Of a DNA stretch of 54,353 nucleotides, positions 26,560-35,741 are shown one piece after another. Numbering within the stretch: the first letter of the stretch is position 1; every line of letters starts with the position of its first letter. Both the position numbers and the translations under genes were made by a program. The notes under the pieces were generated by a model that did no database searches, had not been told where the DNA came from, and saw only the letters and a program-made list of their open reading frames with translations. Origin of the DNA: Phormidesmis priestleyi ULC007 (GTDB taxonomy: Bacteria; Cyanobacteriota; Cyanobacteriia; Leptolyngbyales; Leptolyngbyaceae); NCBI RefSeq assembly GCF_001895925.1, contig NZ_MPPI01000032.1, positions 1-54,353 on the forward strand, given 5' to 3'.

Positions 26560-28785
26560 ATGAGAACATCGATAATTAGTCAGCCATTAGAACGCTGGCA
26601 CCCCCACGGCCGCACACAAATTGCCAATGCTCTGGTACAAAAATCTGAAGTCGAACTGTGGGCAGGCGTAGAATGCACGGTGAATCGCGTCGGCGATCAA
26701 TATTTTGATCAACTAAAACGCAACGGACACGCCGATCGCATCACAGATTTAGATCTATTTGCATCGCTAGGAGTCACAGCAATTCGCTACCCGGTGTTAT
26801 GGGAACGCATCGCACCAGGAGATCTCAATCAAGCCGATTGGTCATGGGCAGATCAGCGATTGCAGCGATTGCGAGAATTGGACATTGAACCGATCGTCGG
26901 CTTAGTTCACCACGGCAGCGGGCCCGATCACACGAGCTTGATCGACCCTGCCTTCGCTCAAAAACTTGCTGAGTTTGCCCAAGCGGTTGCCACTCGTTAT
27001 CCTTGGGTGCGTCACTATACGCCCATCAACGAGCCGTTGACGACTGCCCGGTTTAGCGGCTTATATGGTCATTGGTATCCTCACGGGCAAGACCCACTCA
27101 CGTTTGTTCGCGCACTGCTCAATCAATGCCAAGCGATCGTGCTTTCGATGCAGACCATTCGGCAGATCAATCCTGAAGCGCGGCTGATTCAAACCGAAGA
27201 CTTGGGAAAAGTGTTTAGCACTCCCCTACTCACTTATCAAGCCGACTTTGAAAACGAGCGCCGCTGGTTAAGCTTTGACCTGCTGTGTGGGCGAGTCGAT
27301 CGCACGCATTCTTTTTGGAATGAGCTGTGTGGAATGGGGATTTTAGAATCCGATTTAGAGTGGTTTCTAGAAAATTCTTGCCCGCCAGACATATTTGGCA
27401 TCAACCACTATTTGACCAGCGATCGCTTTTTAGACGAACGGCTCGATCGCTATCCATCTCAACTTCATGGCGGCAACGGCAGACATCACTATGCCGATGT
27501 TGAAGCCGTGCGCGTCTGTCCTGAAGGCATTTTTGGACACCACAATCTTCTCAAAGAAGTTTGGGAGCGATATGGACGATCGATCGCGCTCACCGAAGTG
27601 CATTTAGGCTGCACTCGTGAAGAACAGTTGCGCTGGTTTAAAGAAGCGTGGGATGCCGCAGACCAACTCCGCAAAGCAGGAGCCGACATTCGAGCCGTCA
27701 CTGCCTGGTCGCTGCTCGGTGCCTATGATTGGAACACGCTCTTAACGCAAAGCGAAGGCTCTTATGAACCGGGCGTTTTTGATTTGCGATCGCCTACGCC
27801 CCGCCCTACTGCCCTTGCCGAGATGCTGCGTCACCTGGGCAACTACCAAGACTATACCCACCCAGTCTTGCAAGAATTGGGCTGGTGGAGACGCGCTCAA
27901 CGACTGACCTACCCACGCACTCAGAGGGTAGATAAAATGCACGCTTCGGAGAACCCGATCGCAATTACTGGAGCCACTGGCACCTTGGGTCGTGCCTTTG
28001 CCCGGCTCTGTGAGATGCGGGGTATCCCCTATCGGTTGCTGACGCGGCAAGATCTGGATATCACCCAATCAGAATCGGTCACTCAAGTCTTAGCAGACCT
28101 TAAACCCTGGGCAGTGATCAACACGGCTGGATATGTCAGAGTTGACGATGCTGAACATCACTCTCATTTGTGTCGGCAAATCAACACCAACGGAGCCGCA
28201 CTGTTAGCAAAAGCCTGCGCCGAGCAAGACATCGCATTTGTGACGTTTTCATCCGATCTAGTTTTTGATGGCACCCACACTGCGCCCTATGTTGAGAGCG
28301 ATCGAGTTGCCCCTCTAAACGTCTATGGACAGAGTAAAGCGATCGCTGAACGATGGGTTTTAAACCTCAATGCTCGTGCCCTTGTGATACGCACCAGCGC
28401 CTTTTTTGGGCCGTGGGACGACTATAACTTTCTGACGATCGCCCGTCGCACCCTTGCCGATGGGCAACCTTTTTTTGCTGCCGAAGACGCGGTGATTTCT
28501 CCCACCTATGTGCCTGATCTGGTGAATGCGACGCTCGATCTGCTGATCGATCAAGAATGTGGACTCTGGCACCTGGCGAATTTAGGAGCCATTAGCTGGG
28601 CAGAGTTTGCTAGAGCGATCGCCCGTCTCACCGGGTTTGAACCGTCTCAGGTTGAAGCCTGTTCTACCGAGTCGCTAGGGTTAACCGCGCCGCGCCCGAC
28701 TTATACCGCGCTGACTAGTGAACGGGGCATCTTGTTACCCTCCCTGGAAGGCGCGATCGAGCAATATCTACAAGCGTGTGGCTAA
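26560..28785 (+). CDS. GH1-like glycosidase fused to RmlD-type dTDP-sugar reductase
   Basis: A 741-residue fusion. Residues of about 30-455 form a family 1 glycosidase-like TIM barrel with the acid/base region HYTPINEPLTTARFSG (Glu158), SRDLD-like IRYPVLWERI near 75-83 and a second catalytic candidate in SIALTEVHLG (Glu346). After a linker, residues of about 466-741 form a Rossmann SDR of the RmlD/dTDP-4-dehydrorhamnose reductase type: AITGATGTLGRAF (471-477), SSDLVFDG, and the VYGQSKAIAE active-site Tyr589 and Lys593. An internal ATG at Met460 sits near the junction, but the frame is continuous. It probably tailors a deoxysugar-containing glycan together with Glf and the glycosyltransferase upstream. 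Confidence 0.88.
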   Translation: MRTSIISQPLERWHPHGRTQIANALVQKSEVELWAGVECTVNRVGDQYFDQLKRNGHADRITDLDLFASLGVTAIRYPVLWERIAPGDLNQADWSWADQRLQRLRELDIEPIVGLVHHGSGPDHTSLIDPAFAQKLAEFAQAVATRYPWVRHYTPINEPLTTARFSGLYGHWYPHGQDPLTFVRALLNQCQAIVLSMQTIRQINPEARLIQTEDLGKVFSTPLLTYQADFENERRWLSFDLLCGRVDRTHSFWNELCGMGILESDLEWFLENSCPPDIFGINHYLTSDRFLDERLDRYPSQLHGGNGRHHYADVEAVRVCPEGIFGHHNLLKEVWERYGRSIALTEVHLGCTREEQLRWFKEAWDAADQLRKAGADIRAVTAWSLLGAYDWNTLLTQSEGSYEPGVFDLRSPTPRPTALAEMLRHLGNYQDYTHPVLQELGWWRRAQRLTYPRTQRVDKMHASENPIAITGATGTLGRAFARLCEMRGIPYRLLTRQDLDITQSESVTQVLADLKPWAVINTAGYVRVDDAEHHSHLCRQINTNGAALLAKACAEQDIAFVTFSSDLVFDGTHTAPYVESDRVAPLNVYGQSKAIAERWVLNLNARALVIRTSAFFGPWDDYNFLTIARRTLADGQPFFAAEDAVISPTYVPDLVNATLDLLIDQECGLWHLANLGAISWAEFARAIARLTGFEPSQVEACSTESLGLTAPRPTYTALTSERGILLPSLEGAIEQYLQACG

Positions 28786-28812
28786 AAAAAAACAGCCTAT
28801 AAAAGGCTGTCA
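28783..28812 (-). terminator. terminator-like hairpin with U-tract on minus strand
   Basis: ACAGCCT and AGGCTGT pair around ATAAA at 28792-28810. The A-run on the left gives a T-tract for leftward transcripts, so it fits termination of the TAXI gene transcript. A shorter A-run on the right means it is poor for rightward transcripts. Confidence 0.6.
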
Positions 28813-28955
28813 AAAAACGCTCCGAAGCAAGTCTGTCTTTATAAAAGCAAATCTCAACGACCTTGGCTATCACTCATTCCAGTGATCTTCGTGCTTAGAG
28901 GGAAGGTACGCGTTTTTAGTGCATGAACTTGAGAGAATATTGAACCTCATTTTCC

Positions 28956-29024
28956 AAAACCTCGGAGGTTTAAGCCACTCTGTCGGTCATGATGCTTGAT
29001 TCTTGGTTAAAACCTCCGAGGTTT
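28956..29024. repeat. pair of AAACCTCnGAGGTTT palindromes
   Basis: Two perfect 7-1-7 palindromes, AAACCTCGGAGGTTT at 28957-28971 and AAACCTCCGAGGTTT at 29010-29024, are 38 bases apart. They lie just after the stop of the TAXI gene, not at a promoter, so they are more likely a dispersed repeat or transcript-end structure than an operator. Confidence 0.65.
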
Positions 29025-29043
29025 GCGTAAGTCCTAAAATTTC

Positions 29044-30591
29044 TCAAGCGTGAGGAACAGAAGACTGTGGCGCAACTGCACCCGTTTGAGGAACCAGTGT
29101 CATCACCGAGATTAACTCCATAAATTCGATATATGCCTTGATGTCGATCTGATCAGCCAACAGCATCTCTCGATATTGCTGCTTGATCTGGGTTAATTTT
29201 TGCAGTGCTGCCTGTGAGTCGAGTTGCAGTGAGGCTTGCCAGTCGTCAAGCAGTAGTAGTGTATCTAGAACAAATCGTTTGCGACGCTGGTCTAGCAGAT
29301 TGCGGCACTGGTCAGCAAACGTCTGAGTTTTTTGTCGCACTTCCTCATACACCTCAGAGGGAATTGAACCTTCGATAAACATTAAGCGATGCTCTTGACT
29401 GAGTTCTTCAATGCCATCGATCGCCAGTTGAGCATCCTGGGGAAGCAGTTGTTTCAATTCACCCATGCGCTTTGAAGTTGCGGTGATCAGTTTTTTAGAC
29501 CGATCGCGCCGCCATTTTTGCAAGAGCAAGCCAATACTGCTAGTGCCCAACAAAATGACTAATCCAGCTTGCAAGTCACTGTTGTTTTCCCAATAGCGAA
29601 TCCAAGCATCGCGGGGGTCGCCCTGCTCATAAACTGCCTGAGCCGCAGGGTGAATGTAAAATAAGCCTTTTTGCAAGAGCGATCGCGGCTCTCCAGTTTG
29701 CAGATCTGGATAGAAGGGCGAAAATTTGCGTGACGTAGACAAAATTGCCCAGGTCAGAAGTCCGACTGCTTTCTCGTCCACATCAGGACGGGTTACTAAA
29801 ACCGTTGCCGTTGACAAAGTAGGAATATCTTGCGCCGGGATGGCAGGACGCGCTGCGTAAGTTCCTGTCGGAATCGTGGCAGTTTGATAGGCACCCGGAT
29901 CACGAATCACCAGATAATTAATCACCTCTGGCGGTATCGGCAACAGTCGCAAAGCCGGATTGCTGGCTAACCGTTGGCGAAGCTTTTCACTGGCTCCGAC
30001 ACTGCCGACGTAGATTGCCGCATCGATTTGACGGGTTGCCAATCGTTCAAAAACCTGATCAAAACTAGAGCTATCGGCGCGCACCTTTAGTCCGATCGAG
30101 TCCATCAACTGGTCTGCCGTAAAGCGAATACCGCTGCCCTGAGACCCCATACCCACCCGTTTGCCCGTTAAATCAGTCAGCGATCGCACCTTAGAATTAG
30201 ACCGAGCGATCACATGAATCGGCTCGTTTGCCAAAATTGCGACCGCTTGCACCTTACCTTGGCGCATCACGTCAGTGACGACATCAAGCTGCACAAGGGC
30301 AAAATCGGCTTGACGATCGAGCAGGCGCTGCAAGTTTTGCCGCGATCCTTCAGAGCTAAGGTTTTGCACATCTACGCCCACGGTGTTTTGGGTAGACACG
30401 CCAATCTGTTGAGCTAGACGGTTATAGTAACCGCTCGTGGTGCCACTAGAAATCGTGATGCGATCGGGCTGGCGGCTACAGCTACTCACCCCCATCAAGA
30501 CGATCGTGCAAACCAGCGAATGAAGTGGAATGCGTCGCCAATGGGTAGCACCGATCGAGAACTGTGTCTGCAACCATGAACGTTTCAGCAT
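29044..30591 (-). CDS. TAXI-type solute-binding lipoprotein with C-terminal membrane anchor
   Basis: The ATG at 30591 starts a product with a lipoprotein-like signal whose lipobox is VLMGVSSCS. The TAXI domain follows: ITISSGTTSGYYNRLAQQIG, then VQNLSSEGSRQNLQRLLDRQADFALVQ and LTGKRVGMGSQGSGIRFTA. TAXI proteins bind substrates for TRAP transporters. This one is about 515 residues, some 180 longer than the usual domain. The extra part has a transmembrane helix (LVILLGTSSIGLLLQKW) and a helical cytosolic tail. No TRAP permease genes are nearby, so it is an orphan, possibly a sensor-like protein. Confidence 0.85.
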   Translation of the reverse strand: MLKRSWLQTQFSIGATHWRRIPLHSLVCTIVLMGVSSCSRQPDRITISSGTTSGYYNRLAQQIGVSTQNTVGVDVQNLSSEGSRQNLQRLLDRQADFALVQLDVVTDVMRQGKVQAVAILANEPIHVIARSNSKVRSLTDLTGKRVGMGSQGSGIRFTADQLMDSIGLKVRADSSSFDQVFERLATRQIDAAIYVGSVGASEKLRQRLASNPALRLLPIPPEVINYLVIRDPGAYQTATIPTGTYAARPAIPAQDIPTLSTATVLVTRPDVDEKAVGLLTWAILSTSRKFSPFYPDLQTGEPRSLLQKGLFYIHPAAQAVYEQGDPRDAWIRYWENNSDLQAGLVILLGTSSIGLLLQKWRRDRSKKLITATSKRMGELKQLLPQDAQLAIDGIEELSQEHRLMFIEGSIPSEVYEEVRQKTQTFADQCRNLLDQRRKRFVLDTLLLLDDWQASLQLDSQAALQKLTQIKQQYREMLLADQIDIKAYIEFMELISVMTLVPQTGAVAPQSSVPHA

Positions 30592-30619
30592 AAAAATTAG
30601 CGGCATTGCTGAATAGAAG

Positions 30620-30717
30620 GATGATTTGGGTAGGGGCAATCCCCCCGTGGTTGCCCTCCATACATCAGGATGATTTGGGGTATGGACAATCTCTCCGTGG
30701 TTGCCCTTCCTAGGTTG
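30620..30717. repeat. two-copy tandem repeat of about 49 bp
   Basis: The unit ATGATTTGGGGTAGGGCAAT with CCCCGTGGTTGCCC occurs twice in direct tandem at about 30620-30668 and 30669-30717, with a few substitutions. Each carries GGGCAA/TTGCCC ends that can pair. It lies upstream of the TAXI gene. Confidence 0.65.
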
Positions 30718-30780
30718 GGAGTAGGCACGGGGGCGCTACCCCTACGTTATTGCATCCTCTCATTCTGCAACGCCAAATCA

Positions 30781-30952
30781 ATGTCAGTTCGACAGAAGTG
30801 GTTTGCTCTGGTTGTGAATTCGGGAAGCCCCCTAAATCCCCCAAAATTGGGGGACTTTGAATCAGAGGTTTGGTCTTAAAGTCCCCCAGAATGGGGGATT
30901 TAGGGGGCAGAAGCCGCTGACAACGAAGCGAAAAAACTCGTCGAACTGACGT
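30781..30952 (+). repeat. MITE-like element, copy B
   Basis: About 172 bp, from ATGTCAGTTCGACAGAAG to a right end that reads CGTCGAACTGACGT. The central CCCCCTAAATCCCCCAAAAT and the facing GGGGGATTTAGGGGG form a large hairpin. Its right flank matches the left flank of copy A in inverse orientation. It lies between the GH10-like and TAXI genes. Confidence 0.75.
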
Positions 30953-30966
30953 TAAATCAGCATGCG

Positions 30967-32487
30967 TCACAATCGTCCGCGAACTTGGCAATATTTGCGC
31001 TGACGATCGGACAGCGGCTCTTGCCACGAGTAAGCAAAATGACTGATTGAATTCACCTGCGGGCCTGCCTGCCGAATCGCCTCCATCTGCATCTCTAAAG
31101 GCGGACGATTGCTAATCGATTGCTGCCAAATTCCTGCCAAAACTGGCTTCACTTGCTTTTGGGATGACGCTTGACCTAACACCCGGCGCACCTGATTGAC
31201 AATGCAGGTCGTGTTGCCACACACGCCATAAGACATGGGATGCCACTCTAGCGACGCAGGAAACCGATCCCACGGCTGCAAGCGCGAGTCGAAGCCTTGA
31301 CCCACATTTTGATTGGCCTCAGGAAAGAAAACCGCTCCGGTAGGAATGCCTAACCGTTGAGCCGGGGCAGCCCCAGCCGCCAAAAAGTCCACAACGCCCT
31401 GCATGGCATGTGCCACACTAAATCGCCACAAGTCCAATCGCAAAATTGCGGCTCGGTTCGCGATCGGAATTCTGCTTTCGTTAACAGCCGGAATGCGCCC
31501 TTGCCACATCGGCGGGCCGGGTTGATTGGCATAGAGCTTATCGACCGCCACCACATCCGCCGCGCTGATCGAGCCGCGCTGAATAAACCGCTTGATTAAC
31601 TCGCGTCCTTTGTCATTTAAGGCCCGTTGCAGAATGGCTTGCTGGGCTGCGTCTCCATAAATCCACAGATCTTTGACTTTGTTGGCAATAGAGGCACCAC
31701 CCGTGCCGCGCGGATAGCGAATATAGTCAAACAGCATCCCATCGGGGCGGCGTTTAGCGATCGCTGCCACCAGTTGGGCATAATCTTGCCGCGCCTGCGG
31801 ATTATAAGGATCAATAAACGCTTCATCGGGGTTGAACGCTCCTAGCTCAGTGCTTAACCCCGCGATCGTATTCATCGTTAAGCTAGTTTGCCCCTGACCA
31901 TTTTTGGCCAGCGCCGCTTCTCGATCTGGTCGAATCGCGTAGGTATAGCCAAAATTCATGCTAAACATCCACGCGTAAACCGATAATCCTCGTTCTCGCC
32001 CTTTTTGAATGGCTTGTGCTAGAAGATCGACGTTTTCTGAACCTGGCAGTTTCACCACCGAATTCCAGGCAGTCGGGTTATCGGCTTGCGGAAGCAAGAC
32101 TTGCCCATTATAAAAGACCTCAACATTGATCTGGTTATAGCCTCGATCGACAATGCGATCGAGCACTTCTTCTAGCGCCCCTGGCTGAATATCGCACGGG
32201 TAGAGCCGAATCCAGATCGCTTGAGTTTTGAGCCAATTCTGATTGCGACATTTACGAAGTTGGTCTGCCCGTTCAGCAACCAGAGTTTTGTAATGCTTTT
32301 GGGCATTTTTGTCGTCTTTTTGTGCAGCTTTACGAGCCGTCTCTTTGCGGGCGATCCCCTCCGTGGTTTGTTGACAATAGGGGGGAAATTCTGCCTGGGC
32401 TGGATGGCTCCAAAACCCTTGACCTATCAACGTGGTGGCGACGATCGCACTCATAACTCGCTGGCGCAGATACCGATGTCTCTTCAT
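30967..32487 (-). CDS. secreted GH10-like (DUF187/GHL10) glycoside hydrolase
   Basis: I start at the ATG at 32487 because it gives a compact signal peptide (MKRHRYLRQRVMSAIVATTL and SHPAQA). An ATG at 32511 is an alternative. The mature 470 residues form a TIM-barrel hydrolase-like domain with IWIRLYPCDIQPGALEEVLD, GYNQINVEVFYNGQVLLPQA, LDEAFIDPYNPQAR and DGMLFDYIRYPRG, which is the GHL10/DUF187 signature. Members are thought to act on cell-wall or exopolysaccharide glycans; the substrate is unknown. It is monocistronic and divergent from the hybrid kinase, with a 527-base spacer. Confidence 0.8.
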   Translation of the reverse strand: MKRHRYLRQRVMSAIVATTLIGQGFWSHPAQAEFPPYCQQTTEGIARKETARKAAQKDDKNAQKHYKTLVAERADQLRKCRNQNWLKTQAIWIRLYPCDIQPGALEEVLDRIVDRGYNQINVEVFYNGQVLLPQADNPTAWNSVVKLPGSENVDLLAQAIQKGRERGLSVYAWMFSMNFGYTYAIRPDREAALAKNGQGQTSLTMNTIAGLSTELGAFNPDEAFIDPYNPQARQDYAQLVAAIAKRRPDGMLFDYIRYPRGTGGASIANKVKDLWIYGDAAQQAILQRALNDKGRELIKRFIQRGSISAADVVAVDKLYANQPGPPMWQGRIPAVNESRIPIANRAAILRLDLWRFSVAHAMQGVVDFLAAGAAPAQRLGIPTGAVFFPEANQNVGQGFDSRLQPWDRFPASLEWHPMSYGVCGNTTCIVNQVRRVLGQASSQKQVKPVLAGIWQQSISNRPPLEMQMEAIRQAGPQVNSISHFAYSWQEPLSDRQRKYCQVRGRL

Positions 32488-33014
32488 GCTTACCGATTGC
32501 CCAAATCCCATATAATGCTTAGAATCTCTTCGTGATCTTGCTCGATTAGACTGCACAGGCCCCCTAAAGTCAGGCACCCCGATCGTGATTTTGCCAGACG
32601 CTGCCGTCTATAAAATCGAGTCCTAAGTGTATAGGGTACAGGATGAGGCACCCATATAACTTCGGTTCTCAAGTTCTATTGTCTGAGGTGCGCTGGCATT
32701 CGCTATATTTCCGATCGAGTGTTTAGTGCTTCTGCTTCTTTGAGAAAAGTAGTCCTGTCAATTCTAGAAGGGTTACGTAAGTGTCAGTTCTCCTATTTTT
32801 CCCATCTTCACACTCAATTTACGGATCATTCAAAAAACGATGGCTTCATCAGGTTTCTGTTAAGTCGGCAGACGGAAAACTTCTGCTGAATTTCCAGGTA
32901 GGATAAAGAGAAGTCAGTCATGCGAAACGTTGATCGCTTTGTGCTTCAAATCACCCAACATTTGTGACCACGCGACCTCATTGACAACGCTCTCCAGAAG
33001 CTTGGGGCAACTTT
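32488..33014. other. divergent intergenic region
   Basis: About 520 bases between leftward GH10-like and rightward kinase genes. I see no conserved gene. A 15-codon frame at 32920-32967 has an AAAGAGAAG sequence upstream and could be a leader, but this is weak. No clear promoter elements identified. Confidence 0.3.
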
Positions 33015-34874
33015 ATGGATGTTTGTGAAGCAAACGATTTAGACTGTCGCGAGGCAGGCCGGTCTCTTCGCCAAGTTTTGATCCAAGCAGGGGCTAATTC
33101 ATCGAATCTAGCCGCAGAACTCTGGGTCGAACGCTTCCTCAATCATCTCGCCACGGGTTTCAATCACTGCTTAAGTCAAACCGTCCCAAATCTTGAAGCG
33201 TCACTTTGGCAGAGGTTAGCCGATGACTTGAGCCAGGCACTAGCAGGAGAAGTGATCGCGATCGCCCTTCCCGCTTCAGATCGCGATCAGTTTGAGATTC
33301 AACACACTGCTTTTGTTGAGTCAACTCCGTCAAGCTGTGGGGCTAGAACATCGTTGAATTTAAAGTCTGGCAACCTGATCACCCAGGCTCAGTTAGATCA
33401 CCTTCAGAGTCAAAGCTGGCAAAGTGCCTGGAAAATTGGCGACCCATCAGACCCGATCGGCTGGCTGATTGTGGCTCCGTTGTCGCTGGCGATCGAGGGG
33501 CAATTTGCAGATGTCCTGCTCGCGCAAATGCGCTCAACTCTGGTGCAACGAGCCATCCTTCAAGCCACTCAAGCAGTGCAACAGGCGCGATCGGTGCAGC
33601 GGCTCCAGCATCAGTGTCAGCAATTGAGCGATCGCAACCGTGAACTCGCTCATACCAATCAGCTAAAAAGTGAGTTTTTAGCCAACACTAGTCACGAGAT
33701 TCGCACGCCGCTCACCTCTATTTTGGGCTTTACTCACTTGCTGCGAGAGCAGGGATATGACTTTGACAATGTGCGCCATCACGAATATCTCAAGATTATT
33801 CTCAGTAGCGGTCAGCATTTATTAGCCCTGATCAACGATATTTTGGATCTGTCTAAAATCGAGGCGAATCAGCTAGACCTGCAACTCGAACCGATCGAGG
33901 TGTCTCACCTGTGCCAAACCGCCTTAAAGCTGGTCAAAGAAGCAGCCAACAATAAAGGGTTGTCGCTTCAGCTAGAGATTCAACCTCAATTGCCGACGCT
34001 GATCGCTGACCCGCTTCGGCTCAAGCAGATGCTGTTCAATCTGCTGTCAAATGCCCTCAAGTTTACCTCACGGGGAGCGGTGGGCTTAACCGTGCGAGTG
34101 GCGGATGACACGCTACACTTCGTGGTTTGGGATACTGGTAAAGGAATTTCGCCCGCAGAACAAGATCTTCTGTTCAAACCTTATGCTCAACTGGCAAACG
34201 CCGTGCCAGGAGAAGGCACTGGGTTGGGGCTTGCCCTGACTCAAAAACTCGCTGAACTTCATGGCGGTTGGGTAACTATGCAATCTGAGTCGAATCAAGG
34301 GTCACGATTTACGATCGGACTGCCGCTCATTAAAGAGGCTTCTGTGATTCAGCTCCCAGAAACCCAGACAAACCCTGATCTGAGTTCTACGATCGCCCCC
34401 GCTGCTCAAATCGCGACTGCCGCCGACCCAGCAAAACGGACGTTTTCTCTTCCCACTCCGCCAGTTGAAAAGAGACATTTGCCTAAAGCGAGTCGTCCCT
34501 ACAACATTCTTTTGGTCGAAGACAACTTGCACAACGCTCGGCTGATGATCACCTGTCTGTGCAAGTTGGGCTATGAAGTTACCTGGGCAAAAGACAGCAC
34601 CGAGATGTGGCAATCCCTCAAGCCACCGTTTCCGGCACTGATTTTGATGGACATTCACCTGCCGGGTGCAGACGGGCTAACGTTGACCAAACAACTGCAA
34701 GCCAGCGATGCCTATCGGAGGATTCCGATTATTGTGCAGACGGCAATGGCCATGAAAGGCGATCGAGAACGCTGTTTAGAAGCAGGCGCGATCGACTATC
34801 TCTCAAAGCCAATTGATCTGGCAACTCTAGCGCAAATGGTAGCGAAGTATAGCGACGCAGGAAATGAGATCTAG
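33015..34874 (+). CDS. hybrid histidine kinase with C-terminal receiver
   Basis: A 619-residue soluble protein. The N-terminal 190 residues have no motif I can name; they could be a degenerate GAF domain. Then comes a short coiled coil, HisKA with FLANTSHEIRTPL (His227), HATPase with NLLSNALKFTSRG, VWDTGKGISP and GTGLGLALTQK, a Pro/Ala linker, and a receiver domain with VEDNLHNARL, LILMDIHLPGADG (Asp546) and a LSKPID Lys. It would autophosphorylate and pass phosphate to its own receiver, so its output is probably another protein not encoded here. The larE gene follows 29 bases later, perhaps by chance. Confidence 0.9.
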   Translation: MDVCEANDLDCREAGRSLRQVLIQAGANSSNLAAELWVERFLNHLATGFNHCLSQTVPNLEASLWQRLADDLSQALAGEVIAIALPASDRDQFEIQHTAFVESTPSSCGARTSLNLKSGNLITQAQLDHLQSQSWQSAWKIGDPSDPIGWLIVAPLSLAIEGQFADVLLAQMRSTLVQRAILQATQAVQQARSVQRLQHQCQQLSDRNRELAHTNQLKSEFLANTSHEIRTPLTSILGFTHLLREQGYDFDNVRHHEYLKIILSSGQHLLALINDILDLSKIEANQLDLQLEPIEVSHLCQTALKLVKEAANNKGLSLQLEIQPQLPTLIADPLRLKQMLFNLLSNALKFTSRGAVGLTVRVADDTLHFVVWDTGKGISPAEQDLLFKPYAQLANAVPGEGTGLGLALTQKLAELHGGWVTMQSESNQGSRFTIGLPLIKEASVIQLPETQTNPDLSSTIAPAAQIATAADPAKRTFSLPTPPVEKRHLPKASRPYNILLVEDNLHNARLMITCLCKLGYEVTWAKDSTEMWQSLKPPFPALILMDIHLPGADGLTLTKQLQASDAYRRIPIIVQTAMAMKGDRERCLEAGAIDYLSKPIDLATLAQMVAKYSDAGNEI

Positions 34875-34903
34875 AGTGTAGGGTAGAAGAGAGGTTTTCT
34901 TTC

Positions 34904-35734
34904 ATGACTATGCTGCTACAAAAACTAGAGCAACTGACCACTCTATTCGCCGAAATGGAGACAGCAATGATTGCTTACTCTGGTGGCATTGATAGCACAT
35001 TGGTTGCCAAGATTGCTGTCGATGCTTTGGGCGATCGTGCGATCGCCATTACCGCCGAGTCTCCTTCTCTATTGCCCGAAGATCTAGAAGATGCGCGAGT
35101 TCAGGCGGCTGAGATGGGGATTGCTCATAAAGTTGTGCAAACTCACGAGATGGACAACCCCAATTACAGCAGCAACCCAGTCAATCGCTGCTATTTTTGC
35201 AAAAGTGAGTTGCACGACACGCTGAAACCGATGGCAATGCAGTGGGGTTATCCCTATGTGGTAGATGGCGTGAATGCGGATGATTTGCACGACTATCGTC
35301 CTGGCATTCAGGCGGCAAAAGAACGCGGGGCACGATCGCCCCTTGCCGAAGTCGGAGTCACCAAAGCCGAAGTGCGCGAACTCTCAAAACATCTCGGTCT
35401 GCCCTGGTGGGATAAACCGTCTCAACCGTGTCTGAGTTCGCGGTTTCCCTATGGCGAAGAGATTACGATCGCTAAACTTCAGCGAGTCGGACGATCGGAG
35501 GTCTATTTACGAAAGTTGGGTTGGCAAAATTTGCGCGTTCGTTCAGAGGGTGACACCGCTCGCATTGAGGTATTGCCCGATCAGGTTAAAGAGTTTGTGA
35601 TCCAAACCGATTTGCCTCAACTTGTCTCAGCCCTTCAGTCCTATGGGTTTCTCTATGTAACGTTGGATCTAGAAGGCTACCGCAGCGGCAAGCTCAATCA
35701 GGTACTAGAACTTGCTGCGGCCAATCAGAAATAA
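34904..35734 (+). CDS. larE: ATP-dependent sacrificial sulfur transferase LarE
   Basis: A 276-residue PP-loop protein that makes the pincer nickel cofactor of lactate racemase-type enzymes, by giving up the sulfur of its own cysteine. The PP-loop is AYSGGIDSTLVAK (residues 24-36). The sacrificial Cys176 lies in QPCLSSRFPYG, the position expected from Lactobacillus LarE. A second cysteine pair is present in NRCYFCKSEL (Cys96/Cys99). No larB, larC or larA lies in the window. The 3' end is partly duplicated about 780 bases downstream. Confidence 0.93.
   Translation: MTMLLQKLEQLTTLFAEMETAMIAYSGGIDSTLVAKIAVDALGDRAIAITAESPSLLPEDLEDARVQAAEMGIAHKVVQTHEMDNPNYSSNPVNRCYFCKSELHDTLKPMAMQWGYPYVVDGVNADDLHDYRPGIQAAKERGARSPLAEVGVTKAEVRELSKHLGLPWWDKPSQPCLSSRFPYGEEITIAKLQRVGRSEVYLRKLGWQNLRVRSEGDTARIEVLPDQVKEFVIQTDLPQLVSALQSYGFLYVTLDLEGYRSGKLNQVLELAAANQK
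35631..35734 (+). repeat. direct repeat, larE 3' end copy 1
   Basis: The last 104 bases of larE, from CCCTTCAGTCCTATGGG to its stop. A second copy of about 88% identity lies at 36413-36517 in the same orientation, on the far side of the PIN/AbrB pair. Confidence 0.85.
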
Positions 35735-35741
35735 TAGTATT

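Noticed and set aside
28956-29024. The AAACCTCnGAGGTTT palindromes as a repressor operator pair
   Set aside because: They lie after a stop codon and not beside a promoter; a dispersed repeat is more likely.
32920-32967. 15-codon leader peptide before the hybrid kinase
   Set aside because: A weak ribosome binding site and no attenuator structure; not enough to call a gene.
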